Source of the DNA: Actinomycetota bacterium
Lineage (GTDB): Bacteria > Actinomycetota > Thermoleophilia > Gaiellales > F1-60-MAGs149
DNA: 64,000 nt
Direction of reading: 5' to 3'
NCBI GenBank assembly: GCA_026392355.1
Contig: JAPLCF010000030.1
Span: 1 to 64,000 of the forward strand
The position numbers were made by a program, and so were the translations under genes. This document shows positions 1 to 9,015 of the stretch, in pieces. Position 1 is the first letter of the stretch. Each line of letters starts with the position of its first letter. Below the pieces are notes generated by a model that was given only the letters and a program-made list of their open reading frames with translations, was not told the origin of the DNA and ran no database searches.

Positions 1-340
<340 letters not shown>

Positions 341-412
341 AGTATGAACACTTCTATCACTATGTAGTTTTCAGGGAGCGGGCGACGACGCCGCAGACTG
401 TGTCCTAACCGC

Positions 413-531
413 TTTCCGGTGGTTATGGCGAGGGGGATCCACCTCTTCCCTTTTCGAACAGAGTCGTTAAGCCCCTCAGCGCCGATGGTACTTGGTGGGA
501 AACTGCCCGGGAGAGTAGGTCGCCGCCGGAA
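413..531 (+). rRNA. 5S ribosomal RNA
   Basis: A 119-base gene lies about 70 bases after the 23S gene. Its 5' end TTCCGGTGG pairs with its 3' end CCGCCGGAA to form helix I, with one G-U pair. The internal CGAACAGAG and GATGGTACTTGG segments are typical of bacterial 5S rRNA. Ends were set from the terminal helix. Confidence 0.93.
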
Positions 532-539
532 TAATCTTC

Positions 540-569
540 AGAAAGCCACTCCGCAAGGGGTGGCTTTCT
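540..569 (+). terminator. Hairpin ending the rRNA operon
   Basis: A 13-bp stem (540-552 with 557-569, one G-U pair) closed by a GCAA tetraloop follows 5S rRNA by 8 bases. It is the expected place for an rrn terminator. The T-rich tail is short and mixed (TCTGTCGTTCT), so termination strength is uncertain. Confidence 0.75.
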
Positions 570-670
570 GTCGTTCTGGGTCGATCTTGCCTACACTCGG
601 AACTGCAGGCAGGGCCTCGTCGAGGCCTGGCAGAGCACTCGGTGGTGATGCCGGGGAAAGGGGTGGAGCT

Positions 671-1537
671 ATGGCTGGGGCACACAAGCATCTGGTGGTT
701 ACCGGAACATCGTCGGGCATCGGCAAGGCGACGATGGAGGCAGCGCTCGCCGCGGGCTTCCACGTTTTCGCTGGCGACCGTTCGGTGCCGGAGAACGAGC
801 AGCCCCGCGAGGGGGATATGGTCACCCGCCTGCACCTCGACATCACCAACGAGGACGACATCGCGCGGGCGGTCGAAGTGATCACGGCGCACGTGGGCGA
901 GGCCGGTCTTGATGGGCTTGCCAACATCGCCGGCGTCGGCATTCCCGGACCGCTTGAGACGTTGACGATCGATGCGCTGCGCGCCTCATTCGCGGTGGAC
1001 GTGTTCGGCCAAATCGCGCTCACCCAACCGCTGTTGCCGTTGCTGCGCCAGGCCACGGGGCGGATCGTTTTCATCGGCTCGATCGGTGACCGCGTGACCA
1101 TCCCGTTCATGGGAGCGCTCACCGCCGCCAAGTCGGCCATTGCGTCACTCAATGACACGCTGCGGCAGGAACTCGCACCGTGGGGTATCGAGGTCATCCT
1201 GGTCGAGCCAGGCTTCATCAAGACCGGCGCCAACAAGACGTCGAAGGCGATGATCGACAAGGTGGGCGAGAACTTCACGCCCGAGCAGGACGCGCTGTAT
1301 GGCGAGACGTTCCGCGCGTTCACCGCGGCCGGCTATAAGACGCAGGAGGCCGGTAGTGCGCCCGAGGGCGTCGCCGCGGTGATCATCGAGGCCTTGACGA
1401 CGAAGCACCCGAAGGCCCACTACCTGACCGGCTCCAAGGCCCATCTGATGGCCGCACTCGGCAAGTTGCCAGCGGGATTGCAGGACACGGCGAAGCGCAA
1501 GGCCTTCGATCTGCCAGGGAAGGGCGACCTCGCCTAG
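671..1537 (+). CDS. SDR-family oxidoreductase lacking the catalytic tyrosine
   Basis: A 288-residue short-chain dehydrogenase/reductase of the retinol/17-beta-hydroxysteroid dehydrogenase type. The dinucleotide motif TGTSSGIG is at residues 11-18, NIAG at 85-88, and the active-site serine is probably S137. The usual YxxxK reads LTAAK, so leucine 150 replaces the catalytic tyrosine while K154 is kept. That makes normal SDR chemistry doubtful, although NAD(P) binding should be intact. The ATG at 671 has a GGAG a few bases upstream; an in-frame extension through the 5S gene was rejected. It is a single gene after the rRNA operon; the substrate is unknown. Confidence 0.85.
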   Translation: MAGAHKHLVVTGTSSGIGKATMEAALAAGFHVFAGDRSVPENEQPREGDMVTRLHLDITNEDDIARAVEVITAHVGEAGLDGLANIAGVGIPGPLETLTIDALRASFAVDVFGQIALTQPLLPLLRQATGRIVFIGSIGDRVTIPFMGALTAAKSAIASLNDTLRQELAPWGIEVILVEPGFIKTGANKTSKAMIDKVGENFTPEQDALYGETFRAFTAAGYKTQEAGSAPEGVAAVIIEALTTKHPKAHYLTGSKAHLMAALGKLPAGLQDTAKRKAFDLPGKGDLA

Positions 1538-1613
1538 ATCTCGCGGGGGCTCCCTTCGGGTTACCGCTGCTCCAACCGGGGCTGCGTCACCCGCCTGCAG
1601 AGCATGAGACGTG

Positions 1614-2264
1614 TCAGAGGATCGTCAGTTCGACCGGGGGGCCCGCGTCGCCACCGAGCGGCGTGTTGTACGCCAAGAGGCGCCAGCTGACGCCCTCCGG
1701 CGCATCCTTGCGCTTGAGGTACGTGGCGTGGCCATGGCTTGGTCGCCCGAGCCGTTGGCGCTGCTCATCGGGGGTCATGCCCATCAGGCGCCCGACTGTG
1801 GCGCCAATGAGGCCGCCGTGGGCGCACACGATCAAGAGCGCTGAGGGCGGCAGGTCGGCGGTATGGCGCAGCAGCGCGCTCTCGCCGCGGATCGCGATGT
1901 CGCCGTACGTCTCGCCGTCTTCCCAGCCGGTCCCGCCGGCATCGTGCCGAGCGACGCCCTCGGGAAATCGCTCCTCAGCCTCAGCGTGCGACAGACCGGC
2001 CCAGCTGCCGACGTCAATCTCCTTCACCTCAGGATCAACCACCGGCGCGATGCCAAGGGCGTCGGCCAGCGGTTGCAGCGTCTGCTGCGTGCGAATCAGG
2101 TCGGAGACGACGAGATGGGTGGGGTGTTGTTTCGCCAGCGGCTCGACGAGCTCGCGCGCCTGCCGGTGCCCCTTGTCGTTGAGTGGCACGTCGCTCCAGC
2201 CCTGCCAGCGACCATCGCGACTCCAGTCGGTCTCGCCGTGGCGGATCAAAATCACGCGTGCCAT
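1614..2264 (-). CDS. Histidine phosphatase family protein (phosphoglycerate mutase-like)
   Basis: A 216-residue cytosolic protein of the histidine phosphatase superfamily. The RHGET motif at residues 8-12 carries the phospho-accepting H9, E82 lies in the KEIDVG segment, and the second active-site histidine is H149 in CAHGG. The size and motifs fit the cobalamin phosphatase/GpmB-like branch, whose members include phosphoglycerate phosphatases and alpha-ribazole phosphatase; sequence alone does not pick the substrate. The start is set by a leaderless promoter: TACCCT lies exactly at -12 to -7 of the ATG. It is divergent from the SDR gene at 2312. Confidence 0.85.
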   Translation of the reverse strand: MARVILIRHGETDWSRDGRWQGWSDVPLNDKGHRQARELVEPLAKQHPTHLVVSDLIRTQQTLQPLADALGIAPVVDPEVKEIDVGSWAGLSHAEAEERFPEGVARHDAGGTGWEDGETYGDIAIRGESALLRHTADLPPSALLIVCAHGGLIGATVGRLMGMTPDEQRQRLGRPSHGHATYLKRKDAPEGVSWRLLAYNTPLGGDAGPPVELTIL

Positions 2265-2270
2265 TCCCCA

Positions 2271-2305
2271 AGGGTACGCGTCACCTTCCCGGCAGGCGGT
2301 ACCCT
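2271..2305. promoter_or_regulatory. Divergent leaderless promoters
   Basis: Two TACCCT -10 hexamers face outward. The minus-strand copy occupies 2271-2276, six bases before the ATG at 2264. The plus-strand copy occupies 2300-2305, six bases before the ATG at 2312. Neither gene has a Shine-Dalgarno sequence, so both transcripts probably begin at the start codon. Confidence 0.7.
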
Positions 2306-2311
2306 GCACAT

Positions 2312-3103
2312 ATGGATCTTGGAATGCAGGGACGCGTCGTGCTGATCACCGGCGGTTCGGCAGGCATTGGCCGCGCCACCGCAGAGCTCTTGGCGCGGGA
2401 GGGCGCACGCGTGGCGGTGGCCGCGCGCGGTCAGGCCGGCCTCGACGAGACGGTGACGGTGCTCGAGGGGCTCGGTGCAGAGGCCGTCGGTTTCGCCGGT
2501 GATCTCGCGGCGCCCGGCGTGCCCGAGGCTGCAGTGGCCGCCACGGTTGAACGATTCGGGCAACTCGACGCGCTCGTGGCTAACGTCGGGTTTGCCGTTT
2601 CGCGCAAGCTCGCCGACGTGACCGACGCTGATTGGGAGGCATGCTTCCAGGGCAATCTGATGAGCCACATCCGCGCGACCAGCGCCGCGCTGCCGCACCT
2701 GCGCCAGAGCGATCAGGCGCGTGTCGTCTTGGTCTCGTCGACGGCAGGCAAGCGCCCATCGGGTGGCATGCCCGATTACAGCGTGATGAAGGCCGCGCTC
2801 TTGTCGTACTCCAAGCTCGTGTCGGACCAGGAGGCGAAGAATGGCGTGCTCGTCAACGCCGTCTGCCCGGGGCCGACGCACACACCGACGTGGCTCGCCG
2901 ACGGCGGGCTCGCCGACCAGAACAAGGGCGAAGGCACACGGGAGGATGCGCTGGCCAAGGCTGGCGCTGGTCGCCCGATCGGCCGGATGGCCGAGCCCGG
3001 AGAGATCGCGGATGTGATCGCCCTGCTCTGCAGCGCCCGTTCGTCGTACGTGACGGGGTCTGCCTGGGGCGTCGATGGCGGCACCGTCCCCGTGATCATC
3101 TGA
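2312..3103 (+). CDS. SDR-family oxidoreductase
   Basis: A 263-residue classical SDR. The cofactor motif TGGSAGIG is at residues 13-20, N91 sits where the NNAG motif belongs (here NVG), and the catalytic set looks complete: S142 or S143, Y156 and K160 in YSVMK. The C-terminal VDGG segment is the family's usual end. The protein resembles 3-oxoacyl-ACP reductase-like enzymes, but the substrate cannot be read from sequence. The start is supported by a TACCCT hexamer at -12 to -7. The gene ends about 55 bases before dgt. Confidence 0.87.
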   Translation: MDLGMQGRVVLITGGSAGIGRATAELLAREGARVAVAARGQAGLDETVTVLEGLGAEAVGFAGDLAAPGVPEAAVAATVERFGQLDALVANVGFAVSRKLADVTDADWEACFQGNLMSHIRATSAALPHLRQSDQARVVLVSSTAGKRPSGGMPDYSVMKAALLSYSKLVSDQEAKNGVLVNAVCPGPTHTPTWLADGGLADQNKGEGTREDALAKAGAGRPIGRMAEPGEIADVIALLCSARSSYVTGSAWGVDGGTVPVII

Positions 3104-3159
3104 TCCGTAAGGCGAGGACGCATGCGCCCGACTACGGGGCGTTGACTACGCTACGTGGT

Positions 3160-4209
3160 GTGAACGACCTTTCCCACGAGGAACGCGACGAGGCGCTCGC
3201 CGGGCCTGTTGCTGATGGCTTCCTCGAGCGGATGCTGCGCGAGGAAGATGCGCGGCTCACGCCGTGGGCTACGCGCACGGCCGATTCGCGCGGACGTGCC
3301 CATGCGGAGGAGGCGTGCCGCCTGCGCACACCGTTCCAGCGCGATCGTGATCGCATCGTGCACTCCAAGGCGTTCCGGCGCCTCAAGCATAAGACGCAGG
3401 TCTTCATCGCGCCCGAGGGCGACCACTTCCGCACGCGGCTCACGCACACGCTCGAGGTCACCGGCATCGCGCGAGCGGTCGCGCGCGCCCTCGGCCTCAA
3501 CGAAGACCTGACCGAGGCGATCGCTCTGGGTCACGACCTTGGTCATCCGCCGTTTGGTCACACCGGGGAGGAGGCACTGTCCGACGCGCTCGAGGAGCGC
3601 ACCGGCCGCCGGTTCCACCACAACGAGCACTCCCTGCGGATGGTCGAGCACCTTGAGCGCAACGGCCGTGGACTCAACCTCACCGACGAGGTGCGGGACG
3701 GGATCCTCAACCACACCGGTTCGACCGTGCCGCGCACGCCCGAGGCGCGGATTGTGAAGCTCGTCGACCGTTTCGGCTACATCAACCACGACATCGACGA
3801 TGCGGTGCGTGCCGGCGTGCTCGATCCTGCCCGGCTGCCGGCTGGTCCCGTGGCGCTGCTTGGGTCGACGGCCGCTCGTCGCATCGACGCCTTGGTGCAC
3901 GACCTCGTCGAGGAGTCGGCCCGCGTCGAAGATATTCAGCAGACCGCACCGTACGCGGAGGCGCTCCTTGAGCTGCGTGCCTTCATGTTTGAAGAGGTCT
4001 ACATGCGCCCGGCGACCGAGACCGAGCGCGCGCGCATCCGAAACGTGGTGCAATCGCTGTTCGCGTGGTATCTCGAGCACCCCGACGAGGTGCCGGCAGG
4101 CGACGACGCATTCGAGACGCGCGTGGTGGATCACGTGGCGGGCATGACCGACCGCTACGCGTTGCGTGCCTATCGGGATCGCTTCGAGCCTAGCGCCTGG
4201 CGGTTCTAG
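3160..4209 (+). CDS. dgt: Deoxyguanosinetriphosphate triphosphohydrolase-like protein
   Basis: A 349-residue HD-domain hydrolase of the dGTPase family, which splits dNTPs into nucleosides and triphosphate and so tunes DNA precursor pools. H96 (RLTHTLEV) and H125-D126 (LGHDLGHPPFGH) give the metal-binding H...HD set, followed by the family's HHNEHSLR segment. The GTG start was chosen because TACGCT lies at -13 to -8 and the frame upstream runs through the unrelated SDR gene; an internal ATG at 3232 is the alternative. dnaG starts 2 bases after its stop, and dgt-dnaG pairing is common in actinobacteria. Confidence 0.9.
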   Translation: MNDLSHEERDEALAGPVADGFLERMLREEDARLTPWATRTADSRGRAHAEEACRLRTPFQRDRDRIVHSKAFRRLKHKTQVFIAPEGDHFRTRLTHTLEVTGIARAVARALGLNEDLTEAIALGHDLGHPPFGHTGEEALSDALEERTGRRFHHNEHSLRMVEHLERNGRGLNLTDEVRDGILNHTGSTVPRTPEARIVKLVDRFGYINHDIDDAVRAGVLDPARLPAGPVALLGSTAARRIDALVHDLVEESARVEDIQQTAPYAEALLELRAFMFEEVYMRPATETERARIRNVVQSLFAWYLEHPDEVPAGDDAFETRVVDHVAGMTDRYALRAYRDRFEPSAWRF

Positions 4210-4211
4210 AC

Positions 4212-5999
4212 GTGGCTGGACGCATCAACCGCGCCACGGTCGAGAAGGTGCGCGAGCGCGCCGATCTTGTCGAGCTCGTAGCGGCGCGCACCGGCCAGGT
4301 GCGCCAGCAGGGCATCCGTGCGATGGCGCGTTGTCCCTTCCATGATGAGAAGACCGCGTCGTTCTCGATCGAGCCGGCGCAGAAGCTCTACCACTGCTTC
4401 GGCTGCGGTGTCAGCGGCGACGTCTTCAAGTTCGTCATGGAACTGGAGGCCTGCGACTTCCCCGAGGCCGTTGAGCGTCTCGCTGAGCGCTACGGCGTGC
4501 CGATCGAATACGAGGAGCTGTCGCCGACCGAGGCGCGCGAGATCGAGCGTGAGAAGCGCGTTGAGCGCCTGCTCGAGGAGACGTGCGCCTACTACGAGCG
4601 CGTGCTCAAGGAGAGTCCTGAGGCCGAGGCCGCGCGGGCGTATCTCGTCGAGCGGAAGCTCGGCTCCGACCTGATCGCGCATTGGCGCATCGGCTTTGCG
4701 CCGGATGCCTGGGAGCGCGTCGTGCAGGGCGCCAAGAGCAAGGGCTACACCAATGAGGAGCTGATCGCCTCCGGGGTCGCCAGCGAGGGGCGTAACGGAC
4801 CGATCGACCGTCTCCGTGGCCGCATCGTGTTCCCGCTCTTCGATGGGCGTGGTCGCGTGCGGGGCTTCGCCGGTCGCGTGATGCCAGGAGCCGAGGGACC
4901 GAAGTACATCAACTCGCCTGAGGGTCCGTTCTTCCACAAGGGCAGGCTGCTCTACGGGTTGCATCATGCCCGCGGCCCGATCGCCAAGAGCGGCCGTGCG
5001 GTGATCGTGGAGGGGTATACCGATGTGATCGCGCTCCACGCGGTCGGCGTTGATGAGGCTGTGGCCTCGATGGGAACGAGCCTGACCGAGGAGCAGCTCA
5101 CCGAGTTGCGCCGCCTCTGCGCCACGCTCGTGCTCGCCTTCGACGCGGATCAGGCTGGCCAGGACGCCGCTCTGCGCGGCATGCGTCTGGCTGAGCAGAA
5201 GGGCTTTGAGGTGAAGATCGTGCCGCTGCCGGCCGGTCAGGACCCGGCGGAGATCGCCGATGACGGCAAGGAGGCGGTGGAGCAGGCATTTGCGGGGGCC
5301 GTCAGCGTGCTCGCCTTCCTTGTGGGGCGGGCGCTTGTCCGGCGGGAGGAGGACGGCGTCGACGTGGTCTATCAGCAGTTGCGCGGCATCCTCTCCGACG
5401 CACCGCCAACCCCAGACCGCTCGGCGCAGGTTCGCCGCGTCGCCGATGCGCTGCGTCTCGATGCGGAGCTTGAAGCGCGTCTCACACGCGGAGCCCGCGT
5501 TGGTCAGCCGTTGGCCCAAGATGGCGCTCTTGATCGTGCGCGTCGCCGTCTCGACCAACGCACGCGGGTGGAGCGCGAGCTGCTTGCGGCGTGCCTCGCA
5601 CTCCCGTTCGACGGACTGGATGCGCTTGAAGAGACTGCTCCTGCTCTGCGCGAGCCCGCGCATCTGACACTGGTGCCTTGGGTGCAGGAGCGACTGCAAG
5701 GTAAGGATCCCGAGACCCCACCGGGATCCGAGGAGATCGTCGCCGAACTGTACGCATTGGTTGGGCGCTGGGACCCGGCGGCCGGCATCATTCCCGACGA
5801 GGACTCCGCACGCGTGGCGCTGCGCGAGCTGGTGCTGCAGGTGCAGCTCCGCGCAGCGGATGACGAGATCGGCCCGTTGCGCGTACGTGTCGAAGAGGGC
5901 TCTGCGACCGGCGACGAAATGCGCCGTCTCGCCGAGCTGCAGCGCGCCAGCGAGGGGCTACGTACCGAGCTGCGGGCGATGAACGTGCCGGACCGGTAG
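4212..5999 (+). CDS. dnaG: DNA primase
   Basis: A 595-residue primase that makes RNA primers at the replication fork. The N-terminal CHC2 zinc finger is intact with C41, H44, C62 and C65. The Toprim catalytic domain shows E267 in EGYTD and D311/D313 in FDADQAG. The last 150 or so residues form the poorly conserved helicase-binding region. It starts with GTG only 2 bases after the dgt stop, so the two are cotranscribed and probably translationally coupled. Length is normal for the family. Confidence 0.97.
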   Translation: MAGRINRATVEKVRERADLVELVAARTGQVRQQGIRAMARCPFHDEKTASFSIEPAQKLYHCFGCGVSGDVFKFVMELEACDFPEAVERLAERYGVPIEYEELSPTEAREIEREKRVERLLEETCAYYERVLKESPEAEAARAYLVERKLGSDLIAHWRIGFAPDAWERVVQGAKSKGYTNEELIASGVASEGRNGPIDRLRGRIVFPLFDGRGRVRGFAGRVMPGAEGPKYINSPEGPFFHKGRLLYGLHHARGPIAKSGRAVIVEGYTDVIALHAVGVDEAVASMGTSLTEEQLTELRRLCATLVLAFDADQAGQDAALRGMRLAEQKGFEVKIVPLPAGQDPAEIADDGKEAVEQAFAGAVSVLAFLVGRALVRREEDGVDVVYQQLRGILSDAPPTPDRSAQVRRVADALRLDAELEARLTRGARVGQPLAQDGALDRARRRLDQRTRVERELLAACLALPFDGLDALEETAPALREPAHLTLVPWVQERLQGKDPETPPGSEEIVAELYALVGRWDPAAGIIPDEDSARVALRELVLQVQLRAADDEIGPLRVRVEEGSATGDEMRRLAELQRASEGLRTELRAMNVPDR

Positions 6000-6025
6000 C
6001 GCGTCGCGGGCCGTCGGGTTCGGGC

Positions 6026-6031
6026 TATGCT
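6026..6031 (+). promoter_or_regulatory. -10 element for tRNA-Asn
   Basis: TATGCT ends 10 bases before the mature tRNA 5' end, suitable spacing for a promoter. A clear -35 was not seen. It lies in the 41-base gap after dnaG. Confidence 0.5.
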
Positions 6032-6041
6032 TCCGCCGCAT

Positions 6042-6113
6042 TCCTCGGTAGCTCAATGGCAGAGCATCCGACTGTTAATCGGAGGGTTGTTGGTTCGAGT
6101 CCAACCCGAGGAG
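6042..6113 (+). tRNA. tRNA-Asn (GTT)
   Basis: A 72-base cloverleaf. The acceptor stem TCCTCGG pairs with CCGAGGA, the anticodon loop CTGTTAA carries GTT at 6074-6076 on a 5-bp stem TCCGA/TCGGA, and the T arm has GGTTCGAGTCC. The discriminator base is G. CCA is not encoded. Confidence 0.96.
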
Positions 6114-6185
6114 TACAGCGCATCGACCGCGTAGGCCCGCTCCGAGAGGCGAGCCGAGGGCGATTGATGTGCGATAGGACAGGCA

Positions 6186-6521
6186 ATGCATGATGCCGCG
6201 CCATCTACCCGCTCTGGCTGGGGTCGCGTCTTCGCAGGCGTCGCCCTGCTCGAGGCCTTCACGTGGGCGGGACTTCTCGTCGGCATGTTCCTCAAGTACG
6301 TCACCGAGACGACCACGGCCGTCGTGGCGGTGTTCGGAGCGCTGCACGGCGGTGCGTTTATCGCCTACTCCGTCGTAGCCCTCTTGACCTGGTGGCGGCT
6401 GCGGTGGAGTGCTCCTGTGGGTATCGTCGCCCTGCTCGCGGGCATCCCGCCGCTGGGTACGCTCGTGTTCGAGGTGTGGGCGGCTCGACGAGGTCTGTTG
6501 CGAAGCCCCAGCGCTCGCTGA
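6186..6521 (+). CDS. DUF3817-type integral membrane protein
   Basis: A 111-residue protein with three to four hydrophobic segments. The pattern of an N-terminal EAF/WAGLL helix, a central FLKYV and then GALHGGAFIAY matches the DUF3817 family of small membrane proteins found in many actinobacteria. No biochemical role is established for the family. The ATG at 6186 is preceded by AGGACAGGC, a plausible ribosome-binding site. It is a single gene between tRNA-Asn and the convergent chaA. Confidence 0.75.
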   Translation: MHDAAPSTRSGWGRVFAGVALLEAFTWAGLLVGMFLKYVTETTTAVVAVFGALHGGAFIAYSVVALLTWWRLRWSAPVGIVALLAGIPPLGTLVFEVWAARRGLLRSPSAR

Positions 6522-6588
6522 GTCGCGTTGACGTCGCGGGAAGCGACCACCGCTGCAGTGCATCGATCGTCCGCGCGTGTACCCCCTT

Positions 6589-7686
6589 CTAGGGGTTGAA
6601 TGCGAGCACGATGAAGGCGCCAAAGATGGCGAGATGTGCGACGCCCTGGAGCAGAATGGCGCGCCCCTGCACGATGGTGAGCGTGGAGACCGCCACGGTG
6701 AGCGCGAGCAATACGATCGCGGCGTTCGGGAGTCCGAGCGCGAGGCGGTAGTCGAAGGCGAGCGCGATGATGGCGATCACGGGGATCGTCAGGCCGATGC
6801 TCGCCATCACCGAGCCGTAGGCGAGGTTCAGGCTCTTCTGGACGTCCCCGCGCTTCGACGCGCGCAGGGCGGAGATCGCTTCGGGCAGCAGGACGAGCAG
6901 TGCGATGCTGACCGCCACCACCGACGACGGCAGCCCGGCGTCGTTGACGGCACTCTCGATCAGCGGCGTCGTGAGCTCGGCGAGGCCCACCACGGCGACC
7001 AGCGAGACGGCGAGCAGGATCAGGCTGATCCTCGCCGCACGTCGAGTTGGACGCTCTTCCGCCGGCTCGGAGGCTGCCGGGGTGGCGACCGTTTCCTCCA
7101 GGAAGAGGTCGCGGTGCCGGATCGTCTGGGCGCTCACGAAGGCGACGTAGATCGTGAGCGAGGCGACTGCCGCGAAGATGAGTTGTGCAGCCGAGAAGTA
7201 CGGGCCCTTTGTGGTCAGCGTGTAGTTCGGCAGCACGAGGCAGAGGGTGGCGAGCACTGCAATAGCGGCCACTGCGCCACCGATGCCCTCCGGATTGAAC
7301 CGCGCAATGCGACCGCGGAACGTGCTCAGTACGAGTGCGCCGCCGACGATGCCGTTGCAGGCGATCATCGCCGCCGAGAAGACCGTGTCGCGGGCGAGCC
7401 CCGCAGTAGTGTCGGGGTGGGACGCCATCAGCACGACGATCATGCCCACCTCGATGATCGTTACGGCGACCGCGAGGACGAGCGAGCCGAGCGGTTCACC
7501 GACGCGATGGGCAACGACCTCGGCGTGGTGCACGGCCTCCAGCACCGCAAGGGCGAGCACGACACCGAGGGCGAGGAGCACGGCATCCGGGGGGTGCGTG
7601 GCGAGCCCGCCGACAAACAGGAGGAGGGCCACAACGGGAATCGCCACGTGGGAAGCGCGCAGGGAGCTGAAGCGAAACGATGTCAC
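6589..7686 (-). CDS. chaA: Ca2+/H+ (cation/proton) antiporter
   Basis: A 365-residue inner-membrane transporter of the CaCA superfamily. It has two homologous halves of hydrophobic helices separated by a charged loop near residues 205-225. The two ion-binding repeats are visible: the first around PLGSLVLAVAVTIIEV, the second around LPEAISALRASKRGD followed by NLAYGSVMASIGLTIP, each with the conserved acidic residue. ChaA-type proteins export calcium or sodium in exchange for protons. The start is GTG at 7686; GACAAT at -12 to -7 is a weak match to the leaderless -10. It is convergent with the DUF3817 gene across 67 bases. Confidence 0.9.
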   Translation of the reverse strand: MTSFRFSSLRASHVAIPVVALLLFVGGLATHPPDAVLLALGVVLALAVLEAVHHAEVVAHRVGEPLGSLVLAVAVTIIEVGMIVVLMASHPDTTAGLARDTVFSAAMIACNGIVGGALVLSTFRGRIARFNPEGIGGAVAAIAVLATLCLVLPNYTLTTKGPYFSAAQLIFAAVASLTIYVAFVSAQTIRHRDLFLEETVATPAASEPAEERPTRRAARISLILLAVSLVAVVGLAELTTPLIESAVNDAGLPSSVVAVSIALLVLLPEAISALRASKRGDVQKSLNLAYGSVMASIGLTIPVIAIIALAFDYRLALGLPNAAIVLLALTVAVSTLTIVQGRAILLQGVAHLAIFGAFIVLAFNP

Positions 7687-7786
7687 CGTGGCATTGTCTC
7701 GCGTTTGCTCTTCGCCTGAGCCACGGGCGCTCCAGGCCGGTGGTCGCTCAGTGTCGTAGGCCCGGCGCGGTGCCGCGTGCAGTCAC

Positions 7787-9013
7787 TCAGGTCGAAACAG
7801 GCAAGAGACCGATCGCGCCAGACTCGGTCATTGCTGCGATCTCTGCTGGTGCATATCCGAGCTCGGTGAGGATTTCCTCCGTGCACGCGCCCTGGGCAAG
7901 GCCGGCATGGCGAATCGCGCCGGGGGTGAGCGACAGGCGAGGGGTCACGGCCGGCTGCAGGAGTTCACCGTCGCCATGCGGATTCTCAACGAGGGCGAGC
8001 GATCCACGGCCGACGATGTGTTCGTCCTTGATCAGCTGCTCAGCGCTATAGACCGGTCCGGCAGCAGCGCCGGCTTCGTTGAGAATGCGAACGGCCTCCG
8101 TCCACGTGTGCTGCTGTGTCCAGGCGGTGATCAGCGCATCGAGCGCGTCAACGTTCTCGAGGCGATCGGCATTCGTTGCGAAGCGTGGGTCGTTGACCAC
8201 GTCGTCGCCACCGATGACCTGCATGATCCGCTTGGCGACGGAGTCGGCTGAGCCCGACATGCAGATCCAGCCGTCCGAGCACTGATAGACATTGCGGGGA
8301 GCCGAGAACGACAGGCGCGAGCCGATGCGCTCGTCGGAGATGCCGGAACGATGCGTGATGGCGGGGCCGGGACCGACAACGTCGAGCATCGACTCGAGCA
8401 GCGTGGCGTCAATGATCTGGCCTTCGCCCGTCAGATCGCGGTGGCGAATCGCTGCCAGAACGGCGAAGGCAGAGAGCGCACCCGTGATTTCGTCCGCGAG
8501 CGCGATCGGTGGCAGTGTCGGGGGGCCATCGGGTTGTCCGGTCGTGTAGGCAAGGGTGGACATGGCCTCGGCGATCGTGCCGAAGCCGGCCCGCGAGGCA
8601 TAAGGGCCGTCTTGGCCAAAGCCAGTGACGCGCAGGACCACGAGGCCGGGGTTCTCGCGCAGCAGGACGGTCTCCGGATCCAGGCCGAGGCGCTCCATTG
8701 TGCCGGGACGAAAGTTCTCGACCACGACGTCAGCGGTGCGAACGAGGCGTAGGAGGACGTCTTTGCCGGCCTCCTGCTTGAGGTCGAGCTCGATCGGGCG
8801 CTTGTTGCGGCCGATCTGCCGCCAGTAGTACCCATCGGCGCCGTCGCGTTCGCCCAGCTTGCGTGCTCCATCTCCGTCGCCGACGCGCTCGACTTTGATG
8901 ACCTCAGCGCCGAAGTCGGCCAGGCGCCGTGCTGCACTCGGACCCGCGAAGACGGTCGCGAGATCGATCACGCGTAGCCCCTGTAGTGGACCCTCGTGCA
9001 GCTCAGGGGTCAT
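7787..9013 (-). CDS. Family III (CaiB/BaiF) CoA-transferase
   Basis: A 408-residue formyl-CoA transferase-type enzyme. The N-terminal block (RVIDLATVFAGP), the GADVIKVE-like segment, RPIELDLK and VVVENFRPG are family hallmarks, and D174 in ADEITG is the expected catalytic aspartate that forms the acyl-enzyme anhydride. It starts 2 bases after the serine-glyoxylate aminotransferase stop, so the two are one transcription unit. Beside malyl-CoA lyase and PEP carboxylase genes, a likely role is succinyl-CoA:malate CoA-transfer, as done by family III SmtAB in Chloroflexus. That assignment is inference; other acyl substrates are possible. Confidence 0.9.
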   Translation of the reverse strand: MTPELHEGPLQGLRVIDLATVFAGPSAARRLADFGAEVIKVERVGDGDGARKLGERDGADGYYWRQIGRNKRPIELDLKQEAGKDVLLRLVRTADVVVENFRPGTMERLGLDPETVLLRENPGLVVLRVTGFGQDGPYASRAGFGTIAEAMSTLAYTTGQPDGPPTLPPIALADEITGALSAFAVLAAIRHRDLTGEGQIIDATLLESMLDVVGPGPAITHRSGISDERIGSRLSFSAPRNVYQCSDGWICMSGSADSVAKRIMQVIGGDDVVNDPRFATNADRLENVDALDALITAWTQQHTWTEAVRILNEAGAAAGPVYSAEQLIKDEHIVGRGSLALVENPHGDGELLQPAVTPRLSLTPGAIRHAGLAQGACTEEILTELGYAPAEIAAMTESGAIGLLPVST

Positions 9014-9015
9014 GG

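Noticed and set aside
419-670. In-frame N-terminal extension of the first SDR gene through 5S rRNA
   Set aside because: It would translate 5S rRNA and the terminator hairpin. The SDR fold begins normally at the ATG at 671, which has its own ribosome-binding site.
2632-3159. Upstream extension of the dgt reading frame
   Set aside because: It overlaps the well-conserved SDR gene in another frame and has no family similarity; the GTG at 3160 with a leaderless promoter fits better.
4206-5699. 497-codon open frame opposite dnaG
   Set aside because: It is the antisense shadow of a clear primase gene in high-GC DNA, with no recognisable motif.
6577-7719. 380-codon open frame opposite chaA
   Set aside because: Its product is dominated by E, R, D and H in low-complexity runs, typical of antisense reading of a membrane-protein gene.
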